From contig JAMWET010002920.1 of NCBI GenBank assembly GCA_024036415.1, positions 1,416,121 through 1,480,120 of the forward strand: a stretch of DNA of 64,000 nucleotides, read 5' to 3'. Of the stretch, positions 1 to 12,149 are shown piece after piece (the stretch's first letter is position 1; each line of letters starts with the position of its first letter). The notes under the pieces were generated by a model that was given only the letters and a program-made list of their open reading frames with translations, was not told where the DNA came from and ran no database searches. Both the position numbers and the translations under genes were made by a program. The DNA comes from Prochilodus magdalenae. Taxonomy: Eukaryota > Chordata > Actinopteri > Characiformes > Prochilodontidae.

Positions 1-1849
1 TTACCATATATCTTTTTTGGGGTGTGGATAATTTATAGCAGTTGCGGTTAATGCTGCAAATTTCACCTTCCCGCTGCGGAGCCCATGCTCACACACACTC
101 CCACACAAACACACGCACCCCAGTGTGGACAGCGAAGGCTATTCCTCAGAGAAACGACTGTGTTCAACGCTGGCTTCCCACACAAAGGCCTCATTCATTC
201 CTCTCTCCCCCCATTATATCTCACTAACAATCCCCCTCTCGCCCCTAAAGCAGTGGCTTGTCTGTCCTCTGTCCCGGCTTCTGTGCACTGGTGATTCATG
301 GCTAATTGATTGGGGATGCCACACGCTTGTTAAGGGGGGTTAGATGGCAGGGATGGAGGCAGTGAAAGGGTTCTACCTCCGAGGTAGCTCTTCTATCCTT
401 TTTGCTCCTTCTCTTTTCTCAGCTCATGTCCTTTTTCCCCTCTTTTCTCCTCTCCTCCACAGCTCCAGCTGGGTGGCTCCTTTAGCACGTTCATGCCGTG
501 ATGGCTTTTGTCTCCGGAGGTCGCACAAAATGGAGACAGACAGCACGTAGCTCAGCCCCAATATCCACTTGTCACACCAGGCTGCCCATGACAGGCTCCC
601 CTGCTGCTGTGCTACGCCACAGCCGCAGCCCCAGCCCCAGAGAGCTGATGCTAAATTAGGACGCTGCTTCGTTGTGCTGTCTATGGTGCACATCCCTCCA
701 GAGGGCTGATACTTTTACTTTTTGTCCGGCCTCCGTGGGATTGGATAACACTTACCAACACACAGAGCTCAGGGTGCCACTTTACAGATACCGCCTGGCC
801 CTGTTATAATGGCTGGTGCACATGCATCGTAGTGGCAGCAATTGTATTTGTAACATAACCATAATTGCTGCGGTGTCACATTTAAGTTGGCTCAGTTAGC
901 GCATATATCATGTGCATAACAAATATGTAAAAGCACTTTAGAGGGAAAGAGATAGCTTCCTTGTTTAATGGCTCCATTTTTAAAGATCAGGCCATCAGCA
1001 TAGAATGTTTAGTCATTAGGTTTTATTGACACCGGGGCTGGTTGGTGGTGGATGTGTTTTAGGCGTAGAAAGAGAGAGACCGAGCGAGAGCTTGCAGGGG
1101 AGCTAGCAGAATGGGTGAGAGAAAATTGATTCAGTTCATCCATTTTCTGCCATAATGAGGAGATGGAGCAGGAATCCATCTAATAAGCAATTAAAGCAGA
1201 TCCACCTCCCAGCCCCCTGCTCAAGGTTTGAGTGGGCTTTTCAACTAGTCCATGTTAATCAGGTGTGTTACGCTCCGAAATGTTCTCATGAGTGAAATGA
1301 ATGTTCTCATCAGAAAGAATCCCCTCAAAACTCCCACACTGTTTATTACCTCCATCTCTGCGTGTGAGAGCTTTGTTTTCTTGGTATGTCTTGTGTCCCT
1401 TTAATAAAGGTGGTCTTCAAGGGTTCTTCAGGTTTATATATAGAACACTGAACCCCCTTATCAAGACAACCAGACTTTGAAGGCTTTCAAATGTGTTTTG
1501 TGGTGTTAAGTGTTTATCTGTAATAAACAACCTGGTTTATAACTAACAGAAAAGAATCCATAGGAATGTGTTTCATAGAAACATGTCTAAGAAACGATGA
1601 ACTTTGTATGGAGTGCTTCGTTTTAAATGGAGATAAGGTTCATTTTCATGTTTTATTTATTTTTGCCAGACCACCGAGTGGGCTGCCCATGTGGAGTCAT
1701 TTTCTCTTGCGGATTGATTTTACTGAGGTTAGGATTAGGGTTATGCTTCTAAAATTATATACATATTACATAATTACATAGAGATACAGAGATATTCCTT
1801 TGGGCGTGAAAAAAAAGACATAGTGTGAAGGAAGTAGGAAGTAACTGAA
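1..1849. other. Intergenic DNA, no gene seen
   Basis: No ORF here looks like a protein: the longest are under 100 codons, overlap each other on both strands and match no family I know. The stretch holds a short CA-rich patch (about 91-118) and a pyrimidine-rich run ending in cctccacag at about 463 that resembles a splice acceptor but is followed by no recognisable exon. Around 1400-1490 there is a patch with ggttcttcagg and tatata that resembles a dispersed fish repeat, which I cannot name. The 1140-1260 stretch, with caattaaag and taatcagg, could be a homeodomain-type regulatory site; that is only a guess. Confidence 0.6.
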
Positions 1850-2510
1850 TTTGCAAGTGTATGGAAGTGTACAGTCATACGGGTCTACCAGCAGTGGCAA
1901 AAATTCCAGTCTACAGTGAACTGAAGTGTGATTCTCTTCATACCCCGATGTGCCCACATGACCTTCCTATGATCCAGAGTCCAGTCTTTAGGATCCCTAG
2001 CCAACTGAAACCTTTTTCTCAGATTAGCTTCACTATCAAGTGGTTTTCTTTTGGCCACACAGGTATGTAGCCCCAACTTTGTGAGTTCTTGCATTGTGCA
2101 TGTGGAAATGCTTATACTTTCACTATTAACCGTATCCATGAGCTCTACTGTCCATTTTTTACTATTTCACTTTTCTTTTCTGATCACATTTCGTCTGGGA
2201 AGTTGACAGTTCATCACTATCCTGCCAGGTTTCAGTAATGGATTGCACAGTTCTTAATCTGATTCCTGTCGTTTATGTTCTTAGTTGTTTTCTTTGCTTG
2301 ATGCAAGCCAATAATTTGACCCTTCAGAAAAACAGTAACGTCTTTTCCATAACAAACGGATAAATCTTCTCACATGGTTTAAGTAATGAGAAGCTACCCA
2401 GCGCATTAGTTAGGGTTATTCAGCTGAATTATTGTCAGCTAAAGCACATTAATCACGGCAGTAATTATCCAGTCAAAGGCTTTTAAGTACTTACTTATTT
2501 AAAGCCATAC
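1850..2510 (-). pseudogene. Tc1-like transposase remnant, 3' truncated
   Basis: The minus strand encodes broken pieces of a Tc1/mariner (DDE) transposase. About 2345-2240 reads KGQIIGLHQAKKTTK, the first helix-turn-helix region of this family. After several breaks, 2139-1885 is open and reads SISISTCTMQELTKLGL, then EANLRKRF and PKDWTL, which is the segment between the DNA-binding half and the catalytic core. The family normally follows with VMWSDES around the catalytic Asp; here VMW is followed by a frame change and the catalytic part is missing, so no active enzyme can be made. The C-terminal half is absent below about 1850. The noncoding leader seems to continue to about 2500; neither terminal repeat is clear. 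Family assignment is from sequence pattern and is fairly sure; the ends are approximate. Confidence 0.8.
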
Positions 2511-2534
2511 AGTGATTTTTCTAGCCAGTCGGTT

Positions 2535-2568
2535 TGTATATACAATGTATATACAATGTATATACCTA
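2535..2568. repeat. 11-bp AT-rich tandem repeat
   Basis: The unit gtatatacaat occurs about three times in a row. It is a short low-complexity array next to the Tc1 remnant, with no sign of function. Confidence 0.8.
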
Positions 2569-2752
2569 TTACTAGATATAGATATTTAAATAAAGTATAC
2601 AGGTCTGGAAATATTAAAGAGACCATCTCAAAATGATTTCCCTAGCTTCTCTAGTTTTACAGTTTCTGGGTTTGTGTTTGACCAAAATCAGCTGTTCCGT
2701 TTTATTCTATACACTACTGTGAACATGTCTCCCAAATGTTGTATGTAGGTCC

Positions 2753-2773
2753 TTTTTTTTTTTTTTTTTTTAG
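2753..2773. repeat. Poly-T tract (T21)
   Basis: An uninterrupted run of 21 T. It could be the poly-A tail of a minus-strand retroposed sequence, but no retroposon body is recognisable beside it, so it is listed as a simple homopolymer. Confidence 0.9.
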
Positions 2774-3369
2774 AAAATCACTAATGATGCCTCCAGAAGC
2801 CTGTTTTTTTAACCACGCTCGCTGTGCATTTCAACCCAGCTACCGCTCGCCAGTCTTTTTGTAGGTCACTTGAGGTCATCTTAGGGTGGTTAAGTGACAT
2901 TCGAATGAGGTGGTGCTCATCACGGTCAGTAGAGAGTGGTTATGGCCCTCTGCCAGTCTGTAGCTGTGTTGTCCTGTGTGTTTGCTGCTTGTCCTTGTTC
3001 TTATGAACCAGATGCTCACTGTATCTGCCAGCAAAGCTAGAACTGAACCTTCTGTTCCTCACTAAGAGCCTGCTGTACATGTGGAGATGCTGATTTAAGA
3101 AGGAAACTGGAGTGGTCTCTTATTTCCAGAGCTATATATAGGAGCCATAAGGACTGGTTTGAGAACTATGGTTCATTTTTTGTTACGAGTGGGTCGTAGA
3201 CTTAACCTGCTACATAATGTAATACACATGGGACACACTTTTCTTGCGCAAAGGTATTTATATATAGGTACTCAAATTTTTATCATTCATAAAGAACATA
3301 TGTATGACTCAGTGTCCTGAGACTTTCTGAAATAAGTGTGCATGCGTATGTGTGTATCTAAGCTAGATT

Positions 3370-3770
3370 CATAGCCTCTCTCTCTCTCTCGTTCTCTCTC
3401 TCTTTCCTCAGTGTCCTTTCCCCTCCTCCTTTCCATCATCATTTACTCCACAAACCTCCCTTTATTTCCTTTCCTTTTCACTCGCTTTGTCATTCTTATC
3501 CCCTCCTCTCGTCCTGTCACCCTTACTTTTTTCCCTTCTCTCTCTCTTTCTCCTCTTGTCTCCTCAGCATCTTCCTCTTAATCTCCATCTCTCCCTCTTG
3601 TCCTTTTCCTCTTGCGAATTTCTTTTTTGCATCACCTTTGTTATTTTTGTCTTCAATCTCCCTGTCATAGTGATGTATCTGCTCCCTCTGCTTAACTCGG
3701 TTTTATCATTCATCCCTCCCTCCCTTCCTTCCTTTCTTCCTTCCTTGCTTTCTTCCTTCCTTCATTTTTA
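3370..3770. repeat. 400-bp strand-asymmetric pyrimidine tract with (CT)n and (TTCC)n
   Basis: The plus strand is overwhelmingly C and T. It starts with a (CT)n block at about 3376-3405 and ends with a degenerate TTCC array at about 3715-3764. The 94-codon ORF at 3487-3771 is a product of this composition (Leu/Ser/Phe/Pro-rich) and is not a gene. Such tracts can adopt triplex structures in vitro; whether this one does is unknown. Confidence 0.85.
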
Positions 3771-6353
3771 AACTCTGAAGTCAGCGGTTTGTCCCTGAGC
3801 CGGTCAGCATGTTACCTTTAAAGATAAAGGAGGAAGCTCACCTTCATACAGCACAATGTGCTGCCTCTGAACCTCTCTCTACAGTCAGAGTGAGAAGTAA
3901 TTATTCTAATGGTTATTCAGAATCTATGATATATACATATATATAGAAACACCCCGCTGTATGTTCATATATCCTCACATTCTTCTCTAGTCTGTCCTCG
4001 GTGGCCATCTTTTACTTTTCCAACTTTGCCATCGATTTAAAAAATGCTTTACTTTTCAGAAGCTAAATCTTTCCTGAATGATATCTAGCCCATTTATTTT
4101 CTCTGTCATTTTTCATCTGTAAGCAAGTGAACCAGAAATTAAACAGTGAGGGGTAATGCAGTAATGATGCACTAATCAAAATCTATTCACTGACGGCGGC
4201 TGGAGATCAGAAATCCTGAAAAACAGTGACAGCATTGCTATTGGCTATTTTCAATAGTGCTTTGGTAAAACCTTGGAAAATGGAGTATGATTAAATGTCA
4301 GATTGATATGGTGTGCCATTCTTTGAATAAGTTAGTGAATTGGTTATGTTAGGATAAAATAAGTGCCCCATTTATTGAACGTATTGGTTTTTGTGACTCC
4401 CATAATAATGTGTGTGCAAACCGGCTGAGGTATAAGTCATGTTGGCATATTATCCAATTAACTCAATAGGGGAGGCGTTATAGTACTCAGCTGTCAGGTC
4501 CCACAGTAAGAAGCAGTGAAATTCAGTATTATGAATAAAATAAGCAGGCTATAAAATAAAGCTCAGCAGACATGACACTGTGCCACCTTATGTCAAAAGG
4601 AGCGCAATATGTTGGGTGACATCTTTTCTGTTTGTGAAGTGAGACAGGCGTCTCAGCTCTCAGAGGCTTTCTATCAGTCTGTCCTGATTAAGCAGCAGTC
4701 ATTTCACTGGGGCTCCTGCTTGCTAGCTTTGCAGCATGCTTTGACGCTCTTAGCTCACTGCGGCCCTGTTTTCCCCTCGCAGCCGCAGCCAGAAATGACT
4801 TTTTATCTGTGCAACTCTCACAATAGTGCCTGATTGTGTATGCATAGAAAGCAGCCGGAGGAGGTGATGGAGCTGCGGGAAGGCCAGCGAGGGGGACGTG
4901 GCCAGGGGAATCTGATTAAGCTGTCAGGATACCCAGAGACTGAGCACCACAGAACTGCACGCAACTGCACATGTACTATGCACGTACTCATGCTCCCACA
5001 TGCACATACAAGCTCTCATGCCACCACATGATATACAGTTGCCTCCACATCAAGATATGCTGCTATCTGTTTGTACCTTGGCACCCTGTTTATAATGCTA
5101 TGTAAATGCAGTTCAGATGCATTCATCTGCTGACTACCGTGTAAAGATGTAGTACTTCTGGAAATACAGTGATACGCATTTAATGGAAATGTAAATCTCT
5201 GACATGAATAAATATGAATGCAACATGTTGAGAGGAAATATGTTCCATTTGATTTCTACTGACTGCCACAGGCAGTGCAATACAAAATACATGACGAATG
5301 CCAACAAAGTCGTTAAGTTTTGAGGTTCACCCAAAATTGCAGACTTGTATTTCAAATATTATGGCAAAATAGTGTTTCAGGAAACATAGTATTCCTCATA
5401 TAGTAGATTAAAAGTACCCAGAAGCCATTATTCCACCAGCACAGAGGCTTTTCTAAGAGGGTCAACCTAGAAAAGATGGTGGATATTACGTTGTAGAAGC
5501 AGTAAATTTGTTTCATGTAGACAAACCTATTATAATACACATTTTGCATCATGTTATAATGAGAGTTGTCTGTTATTGTCCAACATTTAGAGACAGTAAG
5601 GTTGGCAAATTCTTCTGACAACAGGAAGTGTTGTGCTAAAAAATGTGCTATTGTTATGAAAAGTGAATTTATAATTGTACATTTTGTCTATATTCCCACT
5701 GGCATTTGAGGTGTACAACACAATCATCATACATTGTCACTAGAGTCAGATGACCATCATTATAAGAAGAAATACTCGTTAGCCAGCTGGACTTATAGTC
5801 TTTATATCTCACATAACCTTAAATACAGAGTAAAAGGTGAATCAGAACTTTAAGATTTTGCACTGTTGCTAAACTCTTTGTGTTTACTGTTAGCGCTCAA
5901 TTCACACAAGAAACCATGTGGCCTTACAAGCTGACAGACCTCTGCCTGCTTTCGCAGATGCTAATAGAGTGTAGGACGTGTTTAATTTCAGACTGTGCAA
6001 GGCTGGTAGAGCCCCTAGTAGCCCCTTGAGCTCACTGTCTGAGGAGAGCTTATACAGGTTCTGTGAAACCTGGAGAACATTCAGGGTGAAGGCCACAGTC
6101 ATTTGGATGAGCACAGGAAACCGTGTAGAGGTAGAGGTAGTTCTTGTGATATGCAGTTATAATGTATATCACAAAGGCTACTACCCTTATGTAGGAAACA
6201 AAATTTGGGATTTGCACACTGATAAAAGGCACCGAATCATACAACAGCAGGAGTAGTATTGGCCAATATATGCAAATTGAAAAAAGTATTATAAGTTCAA
6301 ATTGATTATTGGCCATGGAAACAAATTCTGGCTTTCAGTTAATGACTTTATAT
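3771..6353. other. Intergenic DNA, no gene seen
   Basis: AT-rich unique-looking sequence. ORFs up to 92 codons occur on both strands with no family resemblance and no splice-site context. A GC-richer patch at about 4640-4930 stands out from its surroundings but carries no recognisable coding or promoter signal. Confidence 0.6.
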
Positions 6354-6420
6354 TATGTGGAAACAGCTAGTATACAGTGTACCCACTCTCTGATTGACAG
6401 GGGGACAAGGTCTTGATGAT
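6354..6420 (+). repeat. Imperfect 65-bp repeat, copy 1
   Basis: This segment shares aaacagcta, then acagtgtaccca, then gggacaaggtcttg, in the same order and spacing, with 7668-7732. The two copies lie 1.3 kb apart in direct orientation. It is probably part of an unrecognised dispersed repeat; sequence outside the shared block is only weakly similar. Confidence 0.6.
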
Positions 6421-7667
6421 GTTTCGTATTTAACTAAATTCTGAATTCTGAACTAAAGATAGCAACCATACATTCCATCTCAGCATCATAGCTGCTGACA
6501 CCCAAGTCAATGTGGGGAGACAAACTGTCAAAGAACCACGAGATCCACAGTGATATATCTATTCACCATGTAGTCACTAATGTACACTGTCACTTGAGAA
6601 CTCAAAGGGTTCTGCATTCCTCATTAAAACAATGTGGATCAGGTTTAGTTGATGACTAGCTTAACAGCACAAACCCACAGCCTTTCTCTTGATATCACCA
6701 TCTCTGTGCTGCTGCTTTCAAAGGGAGAAAAAGTTGAAAAGCAGAATGTGGTAGTTCCAGCTGACTGAGCTGTTTATTCTCAAGCATCTCAAAAACTCCC
6801 AGGCCCTTTGTGAACGTTGTTTGTGTTTGTCAGTTCCAGATGGTGTATCTCCCTCCTCCATTCTCTTCTCTGAACTCAAATCGCAGGTCAGGTCTTTTAC
6901 CCTCACATGCAGTATATTGCTCTTGTGGATGTTATGACTTCAGCACAACATGCATTTCATTCAGAGATGAACAGTTTTGTTGGGGGGTGTATATACCGTA
7001 GTTGTGCTGCAGTAATGACTTTTTTTTAGGTGGGAATTCAGTCCAGCATGTTGCTTATATGCTGACTCCACAGTGGCTCTAAAATCCCCTTAGATGTGTA
7101 GGATAAATTTTATACAGTATATTGAATCTTTCATTGGCTCAGTGCCTTTTGTCGACCACATCGATTTGAAAAAAGCGCATGTTGCAGACTATATGTTATA
7201 ATGACTAACAGCTATATTTTACAGCTATATTTTTTCTACCTGTAAAATGTGTGGCTGCAGAGCTTTTGAGCATCTGTTTTGCACTTGTTACTTTTGTTGA
7301 AGATATGGATTTCCATCTTGATGTGGAGCATGTTCACACATCTAGATTGCAATGTGCACATTTTTCCCAGTCACAATGATTAGCCAGTTTCTGACTTGAG
7401 TACGTTTGGCTTAGTCCTGTAGGTAGTATGGCTTTCTAGATGGACTGCCAGTGTACAGTCCTGCTTGTGGAGTGGTGTTGTAGTTCCTGAGTCTATAAAG
7501 ACCATAAATTAACAATCTTAGTCCTGTCTTGGGAGTACTTTGAGACTTTGTGAAATTCTTTATTACTTCTTTAAGTGATTAACACTGCGTCTTTAAAGCT
7601 GCATTAGATGAGATTTGGGGATTGAGTACCTCTCTGGAAAGGGTATGGGAATAATTTATGAATGAGC

Positions 7668-7732
7668 AATGTGCAAACAGCTAGGTTACAGTGTACCCAT
7701 TCGTTCTGATGCAGTGGGACAAGGTCTTGTTA
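7668..7732 (+). repeat. Imperfect 65-bp repeat, copy 2
   Basis: Second copy of the block at 6354-6420, with the same three conserved words (caaacagcta, acagtgtaccca, gggacaaggtcttg). It is followed directly by a T9-G12 homopolymer junction at 7747-7767. Confidence 0.6.
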
Positions 7733-7746
7733 TGTGCAAAAGTAAG

Positions 7747-7767
7747 TTTTTTTTTGGGGGGGGGGGG
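7747..7767. repeat. T9-G12 homopolymer junction
   Basis: Nine T followed by about twelve G. A G-run of this length is uncommon, may form intermolecular quadruplexes, and is prone to length error in sequencing. Confidence 0.85.
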
Positions 7768-10700
7768 ACCAAAACTATGTAATTGCATGTAGTGTGTGGA
7801 AAACATATGTTAGGGAGGTGAAAGAGTATTTGAAGAGGAGAATTTGGGGAAGGTTGTGTTTACCGATTTTAATGCGTTTGCTATTTTAACCTACATAGTT
7901 CAGCTTTACTTTTTTTAAATAATGTACGTCTTTAGGTTTGTATTCCACTAATTTTAGGTGGTCACTCCTGAATATGTTTTACAGAACAATCATCATTTGC
8001 TCTCAAATGTTCCAATAAAGTAAAAACTTATTTGAGCTGGATTTAATAGTTTGACCTGAAGAGGTGCTGTAACTTTAGTAATTTGCAGTAAGATTTGATT
8101 TTTAATCCAGTGCGAATCCATCTTGTGCCGTTTTCACCAGTCTTCCAGGGTGAATTACTTTCTATAATTCACTAAACGCTGAGCTCTTTCAGTAAAAGCA
8201 GTCCTGTTTAAATCAGCATCACAGTAACATAATAACAAAGCTGGGTAATAGATTATTGTCATCTCAGTTTCTTTCCTTCTTTGTGGCATGAAGGGTAACA
8301 GCTAAATGATTGATTAGACACAATTCCTTAACCCTCAGATTCACGGCAAGACTACTGAAATCCCGAGCAGTTTGGTGTATTTTCCTTACCATACCAAGTC
8401 TTGAATCGTAATAAATGTGCATAGTGAAGGGTGTAGGAGATTCAGGAAACGGGTCTGCATTGCAAACTACAGTGGCTTGGAACTGGACAATGGTAAAATA
8501 CTGATGACTTGTAACCTTACTTAAGATAACTTTCATTAAAAAAGGCGGTGTTAACATTTTTAGGTTGAGATTGCTAATTATTACAGTTTCTCAAATTGTT
8601 GTTATAATATTTTTGGTGTTATTATTGGTGGAATCTCTTCCACTGAAACCAATTCATCTGCATTGATCCACAAACTCAAATAAACTCTGAATGCAAGCAC
8701 TTATTTAGCACTTATGTACATAGATGGGGTACTATCTCGCAACAGCAACTGAGAGCAGTTTTAAGCACATATTTTGCACATATTTTGCTCTGCATGTAGC
8801 AGTGCCTGATGAAAGCAGTCCAGAGTCAGTAATGCCTTTCAGTTCCACTGTAAGCCATAATCGATGCAATTGATGGATATAAGGTCAATTGCTTTACCCC
8901 CTGCAATGGTCTCTTCTTCGATGTATGCACTCTCTATATCAAATGCAAACATCATCTCCAACACAACTGCTTCTGTAACTCATCAGAACATGCTGGCTCA
9001 AAAAAAAAGAAAAAAGGTTGGATATATTTGGCTTGCTATTTTATCAGAATCAGACTGAATTCCTTTTGGAAAGCAAAGTGAAACCTTGTGAGATGCATCT
9101 GAAAATTTGAAACAATGCATGCATCAGCATGCATCTCGCACACCCACTTTACTAATGTAATCCAAACCTGCACAGAGTATTTGGGGTTTTTGCATTAGTG
9201 TGTTTACATCCTGTTCTTTATATAGAGCTCTCAACTTTCTGGTGTCTCTATAAACTCCAGTGGGGCTGCAACCCCCCTCAGAGTTAGCACCTCCAGCTGC
9301 TTCTCCCTCTAACCAAGCGCCTGGGCCCCTCTGTGCAAGAACATTTGCTCTTTATTATTTAGAGTAATTTACTGGCTGGCCTGGAGCTACGCCGATACAC
9401 CAACGAGCTCTCTAAAGGGAAGTGACTGTGGGAGAGGAGGGGGAGTGTGGAGGGCAGAATGAGTTGGAGATACAATCAGAAGCAGACTCCAAAGAAAGTG
9501 GATAGTTTGCTGTTTTTATATTAATATCACTTGCTACAGCCTGAGCTCATCTATGTACATGCTAGATATATAATGCAGGCTTCTTTCTAAATGGTGAGAG
9601 CCTGAACTATTTAAGAAATGCTAGCAATTAGCATAATCTGATAATAATCTGACAGACAAACACTTGCAGTGTAATGTTCATCATCATGAACTCAAAGACC
9701 TTTCAAAACTGTTCCATTAAAGACACAGAGGAACAACCTTCCACAAACAGCCAAAGACCGAAAATATAACTTTTGCGCAATGCCATATTAATCATTTTCC
9801 AAAGTCTTTCATTTGATTTTTAATAGGCAGAGGTGTCATGATTATCAAGGTTCATAAACTGCTGTTAATTAATAACAGATGGCTTTTGAAAACAGGTTTG
9901 CCCCTGTGCCTATCCTCCGGAAAAACAGATATGACTTTTTTGCCAAATGCAGCCCTTCTAACAGTGCCTCTCTCTCAGTCTAGTGTGAGTAACAGAGTAA
10001 TTTGAGTTTCAAGCCACTGTCAAGTTCCTCTAATTCAGGCTATTGCGAGAACTGCAATTTAAACATCTCCAGGCAATTGTCTTGATGATGTCTTTGGGGG
10101 TGTGTGTGTGGGGGGGGGGGTCAGCTAAGCAAGGCTGGTTTTTAAAGTTAATGTCACCCTGATTTGTGGCTATGGTTTCCACTCCGATTATTACGCCGCA
10201 GGAATTAGTGCCATTTGGCACATTCCCATAGGCAGTGTCAGTAAACACAGCCCTGCTTTAGGAGCTGCCTGATGCGGCGCTACATAATGTGATGAATAAC
10301 TGTACCGTTAGACAGAGAGCTCATCAATCATAGATGCTTTTATGAAATGGCATAAGAAGATTGTCTTATTTTGAAGCAGAGGGTACTTTTAGAGGATTCT
10401 CAGTAATGGTCATGCAGTCTTAAGTGTACATATCATTAAGTGGAGTGCTTCTGATTGCATGTATTAAATAGAGAGTTTCAGGGATCATGACTAAGTCATT
10501 ACAAAAAAGGGCTGGCTTTTTTTTAATACCGTGTCCACTCTGCCAATGTCACACACCCCTGACTCATTAGTAGTAGCATATCATTTAATTTTGAAGAAAA
10601 GTCTTATTAAAAATATATGGCCCATAAACAGTGTTTTTATGTATGCCAGTGCGCTTCTTTAACCATAAGTCTTTTTTAACTACAGATTAATTGTATTTAT

Positions 10701-12149
10701 CAGCGCTTGACTAATTTGGCTATTTAATACTTCATTATGTTAAAATTATACAGAAACAACCCAGTTAAAATGGGAGATTTGGAGACCTCTCTGATGGAGA
10801 TGTGTAATTGCATCATACAGAAGCTCACTTTATGACACCAATTGTTTTTCAGACCTCTTCACTGAGCAAGTGAATCTGATGATTGGCAGTATGTTAGCTT
10901 AGCTTCACTCTACGTGCTTTTTTTGGTTTCCTGCAGGCAAACCTGAGATCTGGTACTGTTTCTGATGGCATCTGCATCATGGCTCCATCATGATGAACTG
11001 AGCCAATGCCAAAAGATGACTGGTTAAGCAGGGAGAATTGTCATTACCATAGACACATACTATGGCTAATGCTAGCTACCAAGTTACCGTAACCTCACGC
11101 ATTACCTTAGAGAAACAGGAATCTTGTTGTCTGAGCTCTGATGTAGTATTTAGCAGACTTTTATAGCACACTTTGTCCTGCTGCCTTTAGCCTTTGGGGT
11201 AGTTGTGGACTGGAGGTTAGGGAACCAGCCTTGTGCCTGGAGGTTCGCAGTGCAAAAGCACCAAAACAGAACACAGTAAAAACTAGTCTTCTAAAAACAC
11301 GTCTTATGTAAGTTAGTAATCTGCTATCACCATCATATGTTTACCAAAATGCTGATTTTGCATTTAAAACCTTAATCAAGCCACTTTCTTTTTGAGCCTG
11401 TGTACATGAAACCCTGGCAGCACATTGACACCATATTTTATTTTGTGTTTTTGTTCCAGCTGACTCAGTTACATCGTGCAGCTTTACATGACCCGGCTGG
11501 TCATGGGTGAATTTAACAAATCAATGTAACGGCTGGAGACATCCGTGAGATCCGTCTGTTTTCCTAATTAGCACAAGTTATTAACCACTTTGATAAAAAT
11601 ATACAATAAATCAATAAATAATACTGTTTTTACTGTATTTATGTTTATTCATACCTACTGTAACAAAATATAAGTCAGCATTTTATATCATGGCCTGCAT
11701 TTTGTGACTTGTGATCTAGAATTGTGTGTCCACAGGCAAAAGCTATACTGCATGTAAACTGCGCCATTGCTTGTAGTTTACCATCCAACTGTGTTAGTCC
11801 CTACAGATTACAGCCCACCTGCTTCCAGACAGGGAACCCACCCACAACCCATCTGGCAGCTGCAGCAGACGCAGGTGCACGTGGAGCCAGTGAGGCTGGC
11901 ATGGTGTCTGTGCATGCCTCTGCCAGTCAGTACACACCTGATTGATATTCCTGCTAAAGCCTGAACTCCACAGCTTGACTGGGGACTTTGAGTCAGCTAC
12001 ACTTGACTTCCACAATTCTCAACTCGTTCAACATAGAATTAGAATTTATAAATCTGACCCAGTCCTGAGACAATTTGAGCTCATATATCAAATAGTAATA
12101 GACTGTAAGGTATTGGTTACTATAAGGTTGGCCTGCCAGCTATATTTAA
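7768..12149. other. Intergenic DNA, no gene seen
   Basis: Over 4 kb without a recognisable gene or named repeat. Small features are a doubled acatattttgc word at about 8766-8787, a palindromic atgcatgcat at about 9114, and a GT/G tract at about 10096-10121. The ORF at 8264-8557 (minus, 97 codons) is the longest open frame but matches nothing I know. Confidence 0.6.

Noticed and set aside
400..550. Splice-acceptor-like pyrimidine tract ending in cctccacag
   Set aside because: No donor or conserved peptide follows; such tracts are frequent in this window.
1725..1745. Telomere-like ttaggattagggtta
   Set aside because: Only one to two imperfect units; not an array.
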